Origin: Apus apus
Lineage: Eukaryota; Chordata; Aves; Apodiformes; Apodidae
Direction of reading: 5' to 3'
Assembly (NCBI RefSeq): GCF_020740795.1
Contig: NC_067284.1
Location: 102,353,440 to 102,417,439, forward strand
Length of the DNA stretch: 64,000 nt
In this document: positions 13,284 to 30,300 of the stretch, in pieces
Layout of the letters: each line of letters begins with the position of its first letter
How positions within the stretch are numbered: position 1 is the stretch's first letter
Translations under genes and position numbers: made by a program
Notes under the pieces: model-generated
The model's database searches: none
The model's input: the letters and a program-made list of their open reading frames with translations, nothing else
Told to the model about the DNA's origin: nothing

Positions 13284-14650
13284 AATTATTGCTTAAAGAG
13301 TGGGTGGGAAAAAAGCACCAACCTTGGCTTCAGTTTTTGAGAAGCATGTAGTATTCTAGTTCTCCTGAGTCATCTTTGGATTTCACATCATCACAGGTAT
13401 ACCCAACAGGCTGGGACTTGGGAGGTATTTTTACCAGCATGCATAGAGAATCTCAACAACGAAAGAGATGAATTATGTAAAACAGACAACCTAAAGGAAA
13501 AGCCCAGCTGGGATCCCTACTGATTCATTAATCATTGCAATTTGCCTGGTAAGGGAGGCAGGGAATAATGGTGTTTGAGGCTGAACTTGTAGCTTGAGCA
13601 CGCTGGTGGTGTTTGAGTCACCTTTCTATCCTCAGCTGCAGAGTGCAGGCTTGACACTACATGCAATTCCAGAAGGAACTGGAGCTAATGGAATCCACAG
13701 CTACATCTTGTGGCTGAAGAAGCAACTTCTCTAAAGATGCTGAAAAAAAGGCATCTTTGTTCCCTGCCCACATGCCCACTTTGGGTGGATGAAAGCTTCA
13801 CTCTTAAATAGAAGGATAAGTATTTCATTCCTTATGTAGTTAAGTATATACAATATGGAATCTGAATGTATTACCTAAAACCCAATTATAAAATAAATTT
13901 AGAACCAAAGACATAGTTTAATGGACTAGGAGAGAAATTTTTTATCTAAAAGCAGCCTGATTTTAAGTTAGTACAGAATATTTTTCCTCCGACTGTGAAC
14001 ACTAATACAATACCAATTAATATCAGGTAACTTATAAAATAGGAATCACTACAAAATTGCATACACTGGATTTATTGAACAGTAACTATTTACCCAATTT
14101 TGGAATTTCACAATACTTAATTGTGTGGACTACTGGCATGCATGCTAGTTCTAATTTAGTGACACTTTATTCACAGTTACAAAAAAAGTAAACTCGGCAA
14201 GTATTCAGACCGTGCAAGAACTCGTATCTTCTTAACACAGCTGAACAGAGAGCAGCTGCCCTAAATTAATTGTCATATATTTAAAATGTTTTACTTTATT
14301 AGGAATAAATTAATCTGTGGCATCACTGATCAACAGGACACTAAAAATAATGTGCAATTGTGTACATACTGATCAGAAAGGCAACATCATCACTACCTTC
14401 ATAAAAATTGGAGAAATGCTAATGAACTTATATATACATATATCACTTTCAACCATATGAACAAGACTGAGCAGAAGAAATGTACTTCCAAGTTTCCCCA
14501 ATTTTTCTATTTAAATAAGGCAATAATTAAAAGCATAGCATCATAATAACCTACTTCAAACTCCAGATACTGAGTCCTGACATAATGCAGTGCTCAGAGG
14601 GGAATGTACTAAAATAAACGCTTGGATTTACACTTTGCTCCTTCATTGTG

Positions 14651-14740
14651 TAAAATAAAAAAAAAAAGCCAAACAAACAAAACAACCCACAACAAACCCC
14701 CCCAAAAACAGCACAATAAAGTCAAACCACAAAACCCCAA
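14651..14740 (+). repeat. A-rich and A/C-rich low-complexity tract
   Basis: Poly-A followed by ccaaacaaacaaaacaaccc-type units and a CCCCCCC run. Same style as the tracts at 5045 and 6261. Confidence 0.8.
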
Positions 14741-15256
14741 CTGTTCCAGATTCCACTGTCAGGAAAAACAAAAGCTTCTGGAGGAATCCTAATTGACAAA
14801 ACTATTCTTTCAGCCAGTGGCACTGTTTGGAATATCTTGAGCATCTGCTAGATGTAGCTTTTGGCTGAAGCAAACCATTAAGGAGTAACATTTTCACATA
14901 CAGATAAGGTGTAAGGAAGATAGCAGTGTTACAGAATATGCTCAGTCCTGTGACAGGTATGCACTAGTCCAGATGAACTCAGTTAATATTAAGTCCTGTG
15001 CTAGTTCTCAACCAGTAAATTAATCTTCCTCAGTGAAGCCTTAAGCATTACACACCTCTGGATTTGGCTGGCAGATCAAGGGGGAGTGGCAGATTACTTT
15101 TATCATTATTATGATGACATTCCACTTGTGTTATGAGCCTGGCATGAACTGGCTTTACACAGTCACAGAGAATGTGCACGCTAGTCTCAAACCAGAGTTC
15201 CATCTTCCTCAGTGCACACCAAGGGAGTAACATCAGAAATAACTACACTGCAGTAT

Positions 15257-15610
15257 AACTGGGTTTGTTCAGCCTTGAGAAGAGAAGGCTTAGGGGAGAC
15301 CTCATAACCATGTTCCAGTACTTGATGGAGACTCCCTATTTACAAGGAGTCACATAGAACAGACAAGGCGTAATGGGCAAAAGTTGCTCCTGCGGAGATT
15401 CCAACTGGACACAAGAGGTAAATTTTTCACCATGAGGACAGACAAACGTTCAAATAGTCTCCCAAGGGAAGTCGTAGATTCCTCCACATTGGACAGTTTT
15501 AAGTCTCAGCTTGATGGGTGCTGAGCCATAAAGTACAGTAGTACCTAGAAAGGTTGGACCAGATGATCCTTGAGGTCCCTTCCAACCTGGCATTCTATGA
15601 TTCTATGATA
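15257..15610 (+). mobile_element. CR1 LINE 3' fragment, plus orientation
   Basis: Starts at actgggtttgttcagccttg and contains the CR1 blocks 'gagaagagaaggcttagggg' and 'ggtcccttccaacctggcat'. It ends in two octamers, attctatg and attctatg, at 15593-15608. It is 5'-truncated and reads opposite to CCDC28A. If the CCDC28A 3' UTR is long, this copy lies inside it in antisense orientation. Confidence 0.95.
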
Positions 15611-16204
15611 AACTAAATGCAACACTCAACTGTGTTCTTAGCTTATCAAAAAGCATGATATAACAGACAAGCCTAAACCATTTAGCTTTATCTCCTCCTG
15701 TGTGGGCAAAGAGCACACATTTGTTCAATTACCAAAGCTCTGCTCAAGTATTTGACTCAATTCTAGTCTAACCCTAAAAAACAGGAAATTAGTTCAGTCC
15801 ACTACTCACAGTAAAACCAGTGACATATTTACAGAAAAAAAAACTAAGAGTCAACAGCATTCACTTATCAATGGGACACAAGACTTCTGAATACTGTAGA
15901 AGGAATATTACTACCAATGTTTGTTCCAGAATGTCTCAGCAACAGACTCTGCTTTTGACAGGCTTTGCCACTGACTGTCAACACATAAGTCTCAAGTGGT
16001 ACACAAGAGCTAAATAAATGACCACATGAAACAACAGCCTGTAACTAAAAGTGTTAAGATCCAGTCATGTATGTATTGGAAGAACCTAAAATCCACACTG
16101 TATTACAGTAGGGATATGACTCTTGTAAAGACACCAGTTACCAGAGAAATAAGACTGTAATTTGATTACAGTTAACAATAATAACAACAATGCCAAATAG
16201 ACAT

Positions 16205-16243
16205 TTAAGGAAAAGGATACATAGATGAATTCAGTTCTTCTAG
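16205..16243 (-). CDS. CCDC28A: CCDC28A putative terminal exon
   Basis: On the minus strand, acceptor gttttgcag is followed by a frame encoding LEELNSSMYPFP and TAA (16205-16207). LEELNSS is the conserved continuation of the CCDC28 family after DRLLSD, and it joins in phase 0 to the exon at 16913-17067. The known mammalian protein continues SSIQKLHLAD and on to a longer tail, whereas here the frame ends after MYPFP. The codon tct is followed by atgtatcc. A donor at AT|gtatcc would leave a split codon able to restore isoleucine with a further exon, which I could not find. So this is either a genuinely shortened C-terminus or an exon whose donor I am reading through. With this end the protein would be 171 residues. 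Confidence 0.72.
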   Translation of the reverse strand, partial: LEELNSSMYPFP

Positions 16244-21708
<5,465 letters not shown>

Positions 21709-21732
21709 CCCCTCCCCGCGGGCGCGGCAGGT

Positions 21733-21738
21733 CACGTG
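21733..21738. promoter_or_regulatory. E-box CACGTG (USF/TFE-type)
   Basis: The palindromic CACGTG within gtcacgtggc, in the CpG island near the proposed first exon. It matches the GTCACGTGGC-type USF consensus. Occupancy is inferred. Confidence 0.55.
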
Positions 21739-21792
21739 GCCGCGAGCGGGGGCCGGGGCGGCGAGGGAGCCCCGCCCCGCCCTTTGCCAGAT

Positions 21793-21805
21793 GCATTCTG
21801 GGAGT
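21793..21805 (-). promoter_or_regulatory. ZNF143 (Staf)-like site, minus orientation
   Basis: gcattctgggagt is the reverse complement of ACTCCCAGAATGC, the core half of the ZNF143 motif ACTACAATTCCCAGAATGC. It pairs with the opposing site at 21841. Confidence 0.6.
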
Positions 21806-21840
21806 CCCTTGCGCTCCCCGGGGAGGTGGGGGGCGGGGTG

Positions 21841-21857
21841 ACTACCATCCCCAGAAC
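21841..21857 (+). promoter_or_regulatory. ZNF143 (Staf)-like site, plus orientation
   Basis: actaccatccccagaac matches 14 of 17 positions of ACTACAATTCCCAGAAT. It lies 35 bp from, and in the opposite orientation to, the site at 21793-21805. ZNF143 sites are frequent at CpG-island and bidirectional promoters. Confidence 0.6.
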
Positions 21858-21913
21858 CCCCCGCGGCCGGCGGGGGCGCGCGCCGGGCACGGGGCGGGGC
21901 CGAGAGCGGCTCT

Positions 21914-21923
21914 TGCGCATGCG
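21914..21923. promoter_or_regulatory. NRF1-like site
   Basis: tgcgcatgcg matches the palindromic NRF1 consensus (YGCGCANGCGC) except at the last base. Located in the CpG island, consistent with a housekeeping promoter. Confidence 0.65.
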
Positions 21924-22006
21924 TGGGAGCCGCTCTTCACCGCCCCACACCCCCCCTACCCCCCCCCTTCCCCGCCGGCGTGAGGGGGCGGGGTGGCGGG
22001 TGCGGC

Positions 22007-22022
22007 GTTAACGGCCGTTAAC
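22007..22022. promoter_or_regulatory. 16-bp perfect palindrome with paired MYB-like cores
   Basis: GTTAACGGCCGTTAAC is its own reverse complement. It contains AACGG (MYB core) on both strands, and a further AACGG follows directly (gttaacggc). Function is inferred only from the motif and its promoter setting. Confidence 0.5.
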
Positions 22023-22293
22023 GGCTGGAAGGGGCGGGGCCGCCTCCCGCAGCGCGGTGCGGGCAGCCGGGGCTGCTGCTCCCGGGACGGGCGGCTGGCT
22101 GGCTGGCTGTTGCCCCAGCCTCTCCACAGGGGTCGGAAAACTCCGCTGCGGGCCCGGCGGGTGCCTGCGGGCCCCCCCGGAGCCCCCCCCGGAGCCCTCC
22201 CGGGTTGCACGGGCGTCGCTGGCCGTGCTAGTCATCCCAGTGAAACACCGAGTTCCGTAGCTCGGAAAAGGTGAAAACCGGAAGGAGGGCAGA

Positions 22294-22547
22294 ATGGCTG
22301 GAAAAGAGGTTGTCGCCCACTCGGCAGCCCTGCGCGGCTCCCCCGGTGGAATCTCCAGAGCTCTGTCACTTGCAGCCAGACAAAAGCTGGAGGTGAAGCG
22401 GCTTCTGTTGGTGGCGAGACGTGCCCGGTCAGCGCCGGGCCCCGCGCTGCAGGTGGCACCATCCCCTCGCGCTCCGGGGCTCCCCCAGCTCCGCGCGGCC
22501 TAACTTCTCCCTTCGGCTGTTGCGCTCTCTGTTGAGGAGCAGCGAGG
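22294..22547 (+). other. Possible divergent transcript exon with a 69-codon ORF
   Basis: On the plus strand at the right edge of the CpG island, an ATG in good Kozak context (agaATGg, A at -3, G at +4) opens a 69-codon frame ending TAA at 22501-22503. A donor-like gcgagg|gtaggt follows at 22547/22548. The peptide is Ala/Arg/Pro-rich and unlike any family I know. It could be a divergent lncRNA, an alternative NHSL1 5' exon or nothing. Confidence 0.2.
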
Positions 22548-23956
22548 GTAGGTCACAGGTCTGATAGACAAGAAGGACCCGCTCCCCTGTCGTACAGATT
22601 CATACCTGGGGGGCTAATGATCCAAGTTAAATGGGGAGGACCCTGCTGCCACGTTTCGTTTGATGCAGCTGTCTTCTCTGACCGATTCCAGTCTCGAGTA
22701 GCTGCCTTGCAGGAACTTAATTGCCCAGGCTGGCAACGTTAGCATGGCATGCCTACCTAGCCTTAGTAATTAATAAGTTCAGCACCCCCCGAGTCTGTCT
22801 CCTGGTGCTGTCACTATTGTAGAGGAACTCGATTGCATTTCTGGTCATACCTTGTCTTTTCAGTGCTCCGTGTCATTGATGGCTCCAGGGACTTGAATGC
22901 TTGGCACATCTTTCCTAGCTATTGCTGGTTATTGAAGGCATTTTCCCCCATGTGACAGCAGTTTGTTGCCTCGAGAGATGAACTTGCCAACTATCTGTTC
23001 AACTTGTCTGTCAACTTTAATTTCTTCTACTTGCAATGAGATCTCTGTTTTAACCTAAGAAATGTCTTGTTCCTGACTGTATGTTTTCTGATTAAAAATC
23101 TCAGATGCTATTTACACAGCAGCTGTAAAGAGTGGCATAATCTGCATCACCCAAAGTGAAAACATTGGCCAGAAGCTTTACTGGTATTGGCAAGGGTGTG
23201 TCTCAATATAAAGCTATTGCATGGCTTAACAGGTGTGCAGGTAGGGTGCCTCCCTTCCTCTGTCTAGACCTTGTGATAACAAGAACCTGATTCTCCAGTT
23301 GTACCCTGATCCCAAACCTTATGGATCTTGAATTAGACCCAAGGGACTACTAGATATAACAGTGCCTCATCAACACTTCTGTGGGATGCTGCAGTTGTGA
23401 GATTCATTGGCTGCTTTGATTTCAAAAAGGTGTTGCTGTCAAAGGGAGATTGTATTTGCAGTGATTCTCAGGCAAAGGACAGGGCCTGAATGTCCACTGA
23501 AGGTCACTGCAGTGAAAGGAATTCCTTGCAGCAGGACACAGCTTGGGCCTGAGGGATCTGGATCAGTTCTGTTATGTTGCTAACAGTTTTGTTGCCAGAG
23601 ATCTGTACCAGAGACTATCACTGACACACTGGCAGGTCACTTATGGAAATAAACAATCTAGGGGTGTTTTCCTGTGAGCTACAAGTCTCATAGGAAATAG
23701 GTGCAAGTGAGAAGAAAGAGAACTGTAACATTGGAGATACATTAAATAAAAAGGTGGTGGTACAAGACTTAAGGGACAGGTAGAGAAGAAGAAACAGTTG
23801 TTTACCATCTCTTTGATTCTTTAATACAAAAGGCTTCTGATATCTAGTTTGGCACGCATTGCAGGGAAACAAGAGCTAGCAAAGTTCACACAGGCTGGAA
23901 GCCAGTCACAAATTCTCAGCCTTAGGGCTGCCCACGTAAAATCTTCTTTTGCACAA

Positions 23957-23989
23957 GTGTGTGTACACACACACACACACATATATATT
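23957..23989. repeat. GT/CA/TA microsatellite
   Basis: gtgtgtgtac followed by about nine CA units and a short TA run. The left GT part can pair with the CA part. Confidence 0.9.
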
Positions 23990-24100
23990 TACGGGGGCTA
24001 CAAAAGCTGGAAAAAATATGGACGGATTTGTGTAGATATTTGAGAGATTTGTATGAGAGAAATACTGTTTCTGCAGAGTAACTTGGGAAATGTCTGTGTT

Positions 24101-24186
24101 CACAGAATCACAGAATCACAGAATCGTAGGGGTTGGAAGGGACCTCAAAAGATCATCTAGTCCAACCCCCCCGCCAGAGCAGGGTT
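24101..24186 (-). mobile_element. CR1 LINE 3' tail fragment, minus orientation
   Basis: Starts with three copies of cacagaat(c), then ggggttggaagggacctcaa and tagtccaacccccc, the reverse complement of the CR1 3' terminus. Only about 85 bp remain. Confidence 0.9.
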
Positions 24187-24887
24187 CAGTCTGCTCATTT
24201 CTCACATGCTATATGAACAAGTAAATGTACCCACCTTGCAGGTGTGGTTTGTTTTTTCTCCTGTGATTAATGGTGTTCTGTGAGTGCAGAATAAAGCAAA
24301 GAGGTTTGATGGTTAGGAGAGAAGGTGACAAGCTATACTTTGTTTCTGCCAAAGCAGTTGAAATAGAATGTCCTTTGTGCCGTTTCTAAATAAAGGGAAA
24401 ATCTTTCCATCATTAAGATAAGCATTTTTTAAATAAAATTACTTTTACATTTTATAAAATGCAGTTGGATATCACAGCCAACCCTGCTTCTGTTTAGTCT
24501 CTCAGTATGAGGCATCAAGTACACTAACTTAGTTACTCTATTAAAAACAGCATGTGACTTCTCTGGGACACCCCAGAAAAGATTTACCATCAGCTTTAGC
24601 ACACAGGTAATGTTTTACTTCAACTACATTTGTTATCACTGCATCCTGCATGATGTTACAATCATTATTTAAATGTCTTTGTTACTCCTATATCTGATTT
24701 AGCAGAGCCTACGTGGAGAGATAATTGGGAAAGCATCAGACTTCATTGTATGATTTCATAGTGTAAGTAATTTTATAGTGAAAAATTAATTTCTTATAAA
24801 AGATAATAAGAGCAAAGAATCAAAGGTAGCGTGGTGTTAATTTGATACTACAAATCCTGTTGAAGATAACATTGTTGCCTAGAATCA

Positions 24888-24910
24888 AATGAATGTATCA
24901 TACATTCATT
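24888..24910. repeat. 23-bp near-perfect palindrome
   Basis: AATGAATGTAT, a single C, then ATACATTCATT: 11-bp arms with a one-base centre. Confidence 0.8.
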
Positions 24911-25747
24911 CACTAGGGAAGAAAACTCTGGGTTTGGATCATCTCCATTTAGCTGAGCTTTTGCTTAAGTTCGTATTGTGGTAATGATTCACAGTTCCGA
25001 AAATGCTTTTTTCTTCCTTTATAAGACTTTTTTCTGACAACACCAACAAGCATTACAGTGGTAGCATTTGTGTATGCTTGTTGATTGAAGTGTTCCAAGG
25101 GTAACAGTGTTTTAATAGGAACAATGTCATTGTTAAAGAAGCAAATTAAAAAGTTAATTGAGTCTGATTCTATTTACATGTATATCTCCTTACAAACTAG
25201 AGACTCACTTTTGAAGGTGCTTTGAAGAACAACTTCAAAGAAGTTGGTCTGTACTTTGTATTGAGATATGCATGCAAATAAAATCAGATTCTTCTTTCTG
25301 AAAACACTATTCAGTTAACATGAGATGGCAGGTTGGTTCTAAAGGCTTCCAAGACAGTGATGAAAAGCAGCTTGTTCTTTAGCTTCTATAATTAAGCTCA
25401 GATGTCTTTCACAGGGTGGCACCTTGTACTCATGGAAGCATGACATTGCTGTAGCATCACCTCCCGAAGTAGAGTGTACTATAAGAGATACCTGTCCATA
25501 TGAAGTGAAGTTCTTATTTCTGGTTTATGGCTAGCAGCAAAACAAGGTGTGTGGATTTATCATCCAGCTAAATGTGCAGAACAATGCAGTGAAGTTGCAA
25601 TGATACATAAAGAAAATAAATTAACACTGGATTAATACAGATGTAGAATCATGTAGGTTAGGCACATGTGAGTTCTGCTTCACAGAATGATGACAGATTT
25701 GCCCTCAAGAAATGTCACTGAAAACGTGTCAACATGTACACTTGCAT

Positions 25748-25772
25748 TGTGTGTATATACACACACACACAC
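25748..25772. repeat. GT/TA/CA microsatellite
   Basis: gtgtgtatata followed by about seven CA units. Confidence 0.85.
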
Positions 25773-26689
25773 TGGGACTTGGCTATCTAAGTGAATAAAT
25801 ATATGCATATATAAATATTTAGACTTCCATACTATTACTAATCAGTTTCTGCATCTGTAACACGAACAGTCCATTCAGGTCAGCAGTATTACACATGAGA
25901 GCAAGTGGTTTAAAGCCTCCACAGTATTATATGTGTATCCAGTGTAAACTTACTGCAAAAAAATAAATTCTTAGTTAGCTACCAAAACATTAAATACACT
26001 ACCTGCTTAAAAACTAAACAAATCTTTTGCCAGAATGCAGATGTTGAATAAGCCACCTCCTCAGGCCAGGAGTATGATGATCTGGGCACCCACAACATGG
26101 TAATGAGAGAAGGAAGGAGGGAGAACTGAAGGGACTTGCTGAATCACTTGGAAAGCAAAATCTTTTTGGTTCCACACAAACCTGCCTCTGAAGAAGAATG
26201 GCTGCTCAAAGCTTTTCCCTTCAGTTTGCCTCTGTTTTCTACCATGTGCCAACCTCTCTAGCTCCTTGCTACTGTTCTCCTGGGACTTTCTTGGTCAGAT
26301 TTGTTCCAGCCTTCCTCACTTCTGGAAGTGTCTACACTTGTCCTGCCCCAGTTCCTTCTCTTTGTCTATTTTTATTTTCAGTTCTCTCCATCCCTTCCTT
26401 GGCCCCTTGCTCTTGCAGTCCCCCAAAGACTGAGATGATCTTCCCAGATCTAGGAGATCCCTAAGAATGAAAGCTGATGCCTCCTATCATGGGAGCTTGA
26501 TGAATTCCAGCCACTACAAAGACAGCTCTACCGGTCAGAGAAAAGGCCTGCATAGCCCAGTGTCCTAACTCTGAAGCAGTCAATTGCAAATGCCTGCAGA
26601 AGAGCGGTAGGGAGCTGGCAAATGTGTGTTGTTGCCTCTGAGCATTTTCAGCCTGCAACAGGTTTGTGGTTCAGATGCAGTTTCCATGC

Positions 26690-26930
26690 ACACAGCAATG
26701 TTATGAGGCAGTCACCCCAAGAGCTAAGCCTCTAGGGCCTGGACGGCCCCAACCAGTCCCACCTGGGACCTTCTACCCCACTGTCCGTAGGCCCAGGAGC
26801 CCCGTTTCAGCTAAATCCAGGGTCTTCAATCCCTACCTGAGCTAGACTGAAGGAGTCTCCGTCTCTCTCTCCTGCTTCTGGATGGACCCCTGGAGCCCAC
26901 ACTGTGGTCTTGTCTCCAGGAAAAAAAACA
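26690..26930. other. C-rich unclassified patch
   Basis: A C-rich, pyrimidine-biased 240-bp block (gggcctggacggccccaacc, cccaggagccccgtttc, gtctctctctcctgcttctg) ending at an A-run near 26920. It differs from its surroundings in composition and lies about 85 bp before a CR1 fragment. It could be a lineage-specific repeat or LTR piece, but I do not recognise it. Confidence 0.3.
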
Positions 26931-27013
26931 CAGACTGGTTTCTTTATATGCCTGTAAAGTTAGGTTGAAGGAATATTATTAACATGTCTACTAATTAGTC
27001 TGGATTTCATATT

Positions 27014-27371
27014 CACAGAATCATGGAAACAGTAGTGGTTTGAAGCACCTCTTGAGGTCATACCATTGTAGAATATACTTCAGGTTGGAAGGGACATCAT
27101 GAGGTCTCCAAGTCCAAGCAGGGTAAACTGTGTGCTCAGACCAGGTGTACAGGGCTTTATCCAGTCTGTCTTGAAAACCTTCAAGGATGAAGACTGCACA
27201 AATGTCCTGTCGTACAATCTCCTACTCAGAGCAGGGCTCTTGGCACATCAGGTCATCTGTGGCTTTGTCTGGCCAGGCTATGAAACCTTCAAGAATGGAG
27301 ATTCTACTACCCCTGCAGATAACTTGTTCAAGTACTGCATTACAGTCATAGTGAAGGAATTGTTCCTTTAA
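27014..27371 (-). mobile_element. Diverged CR1-type fragment, minus orientation
   Basis: Starts with cacagaatcatgg and contains ggttggaagggacatcatga, aagtccaagcagggtaaact and gtccagtc-like blocks, an older minus-strand CR1 3' end. An internal motif recurs (accttcaaggatgaagact and accttcaagaatggagatt), which suggests an internal duplication or two overlapping copies. Confidence 0.75.
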
Positions 27372-30300
27372 CAATTTTTAGTTATATAGAAACACGCTAC
27401 TATTCTGTATGTGTTCAATAGATATAGAAGTTATTGCACAGTTACACTTGCCTTTCCCTAAATAGCTGGTTTAAATATTTGTAACATGCATTAAGATCCT
27501 TCAAGGAAGAAGCGCTTTGCAGCTGTACATTAGTTGTTTTAAATAGTCGGATACTCCAGCTGGAAAACACACTAGTCTATCATTGGCTCTGCCAGCACAC
27601 CCAGGTTTTCAGGCACAGTCCCAAACCTAATACAATTTTTCAGACTCTGTCAGGGATGTAAAAAAAATGTAAAAATGCATTGATGGTTCAAAATTATTTC
27701 CATGGGTTTAGGTGCTAGGATGTTGTAAAAAGAGAAGGGTTTTCTGAAGGATAAGGCTGCAAGTCACTTATCGGGCATGTTGTGGAGGGAAAAGACTTTT
27801 TGCACAGGATGACTGCTAATCTCCATCTCTCACCATTGTCTTGCTTGGATAGTGCTTGTTCACATGTTAAAATATATGATAATCAAATTATTCCATCTGC
27901 CAAATGGTTTCACTAATGTTATCATAAGTAACCTTTCTTCCAGGACTCAAGTGACCCATTGAAAGACTAGAGAAAAGGCTTGGATAATAAAGCACCTCTC
28001 CTTCAAATGATTGCAATCATGGTCAGTAGTAGACAGGGATGAATTTCTTACGTGCTTTAAAAACAAAAATCAAAGTAAAACTTGGGCAAATCCTTCATCC
28101 TTGGGCAGCCTGCTGAATTATTTTTGCAGGTACTCACTAAGCTACACACTGCAAATATAATGATGTTGACAATCACTCTGAGATCAGCAACACAATATTT
28201 AGAGAATCCCATCAATTTCAGCAAAACTGAACCCTGTGAATCAAAGTGGGAAGTAAATTCTAGAAACAAGACCAGATCAGAAAACACATGACAAAAGGCT
28301 TTTCTTCCGCACAACTGGGGACATACTAGTGCAGAGTATGATTTCTGATGTATATTATGGAAATAACACATGGATAGGATTGTTGCATTTTATTTAACCT
28401 TCAATTGGTAACACCTGTTCTTGGCAGGCACCTGCTCTTTTCCTCTTTTAAATATTTAAATATTGAATCATGTTTATGATTAATTTAGTACAAGGTAGAA
28501 CATGCAGCTCCTATCACAAAGAATCAAGGTGCATCTTTTGCTTTCTGTAGCCTGCTTTTTAAACTGTTCAGTCATTTATCACAAGAGGACCATACTGGAA
28601 TAAGACCTTGCAGAAAAACAAAACCTCAACAGTCTTAAGGTAGCAATTGAAAGAAAATACTTCCTCAGTTCTTTTAATTGTTTGGCTAAGTGCCTACAAA
28701 AATTGTTTTATTTTCTTTGCCAGTGTTGACACTGGATGTCAGTCAGTAAAAAACCCTACTATTCACATTGACAGAGTAACCCAGGCACGCCAGGGAATGT
28801 CCAGTAAACAAGTTTTAACTTTTCAAAGCCATTTCAGCCTCACCTCTAGTGTGCACAAACACGGACTTGTGGACATAATCACCAGCACATACCTATGAAT
28901 CTTCAGTCACAGTCAAGAACCCACTGGTGTGAAACTCTGTACAAACTCAGGGAGCAAATAAAGGCAATTTTTACCACAAAGATCATACAAGAGGTGGACA
29001 CAAGACAAAAGAAGAAAAAGGAAACAATTAGACAATCTGGATCCACATGATCAACCAAGGTTTAAGCACAGCACCAACTTAATTTTTCTCAAAGGTTCTG
29101 TTGGCATCATGAGCAAGGATGAATTTTTATCTTACAGGAAAGGATTTGTAGATTAATTTTGTAAATGGATCCTTTGGCTTAAAAAAAAAACAGGCAAGCT
29201 TGTAAGTTTCTTCTTGAGCCACACAATACAAAACATACTTGAATATAATAATTTTAATGGTAAACTCCATATGAAAAATTGTAGACCTTATTTGGAAAAT
29301 TGGATTTGACCCAAGAAAATCCAGTAGTTTTTCTAGGTGAGAAGATTTGTGAAGATAATGTCTGCAAAGAGCTGTGAAGGCAAGGAGGTAGACTTCCTTT
29401 ACCGAGTGTGCTGAGAGCATGAAATAGCTCTCATAGTTACAGTTATAGAAAAAGAGTTTTATTATAGAAATATATTACAGAAATACCTATATTCTAGAAA
29501 CATAACTCAAATTATTATCTCAATATTGAAACAAGCTGGTAACTTATTTGCAGTCTGCAGTATCTCTTGGTCAGATTTGTAGTTGGCTTCAAGTCACTTG
29601 GCATTGCTTGGGAAATTTAAACCCCTTCCCCCTCTATAGCTTGGTGGCTCAGCATAAATACAACCACACTATTTTTTTTCCAGTCTAGGAGATACATTGC
29701 TGAGCAGTTCCACTGACTACCTGAAGTCTTCTCCCAGATAGACAAAGGAAAGCATGTTTGTAATTTCAGACTCTTGTTTTGTTACACATACACAAATGCA
29801 GAATTAAAACCAAACAAAAAATCCATTCCCTAAAGAAAATAAATGTATACAGAAATATTTATACAGAAAACTGTTTCTAAGCAATGCGTACACTAAACAG
29901 TGTACTAGGGTATTCTTTTGAATATGATTTTGCTTCAGTAACTCCAATTAGCTAAGGAGAAGTTGAACATTCGAAGCATTTTCTTATGCACTGGAAATAC
30001 TCAAAAGAATTAGCAGCGAGAAGACTCAGGTGCAAGCAGGACACGTGTGACTGTGTAATCCTGTATAATAAAGATCTCTGTGGCAAAACATTTAAGGCTT
30101 AAACACATGATGGAATATGGTGGGCATGCGAGTAACACCGCTTTGCTGAGGGCAACTGTATGTAGCTTAATAGTTAATGACAGTATGGAACAGTAGACAT
30201 TCATGAGAAGACTTCTATTTTAAGTTTTTCTTGAATTAATCTCAATAGGATAAGAGGTTTAAATGAGCCCTCCTTATCAAAGTATATTAAAAAAAATACA

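Larger units (their letters stand above)
5451..16204. other. Intergenic stretch between REPS1 and CCDC28A
   Basis: About 10.7 kb with no recognisable functional gene. Listed separately are low-complexity tracts, old LINE tails, CR1 copies, a CpG-rich patch and a duplicated 55-mer. The open frames here are short, lack splice-compatible neighbours and resemble no family I know. In mammals ECT2L sits in this interval. I saw no F-box, DH or PH domain peptide on the minus strand. The right end may contain a long CCDC28A 3' UTR: the first minus-strand AATAAA candidates below the stop are near 14295-14300, 14166-14171 and 14071-14076. Confidence 0.6.
21709..21900 (-). other. CCDC28A: Probable 5' UTR exon of CCDC28A (right edge uncertain)
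   Basis: On the minus strand a consensus donor, gggg|gtaaga (GT is the complement of 21707-21708), closes an exon whose last base is 21709. It sits in the CpG island just below the cluster of promoter motifs, the usual place for a non-coding first exon. The transcription start is inferred to lie among the motifs at about 21.75-21.95 kb and cannot be fixed from sequence. Confidence 0.5.
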
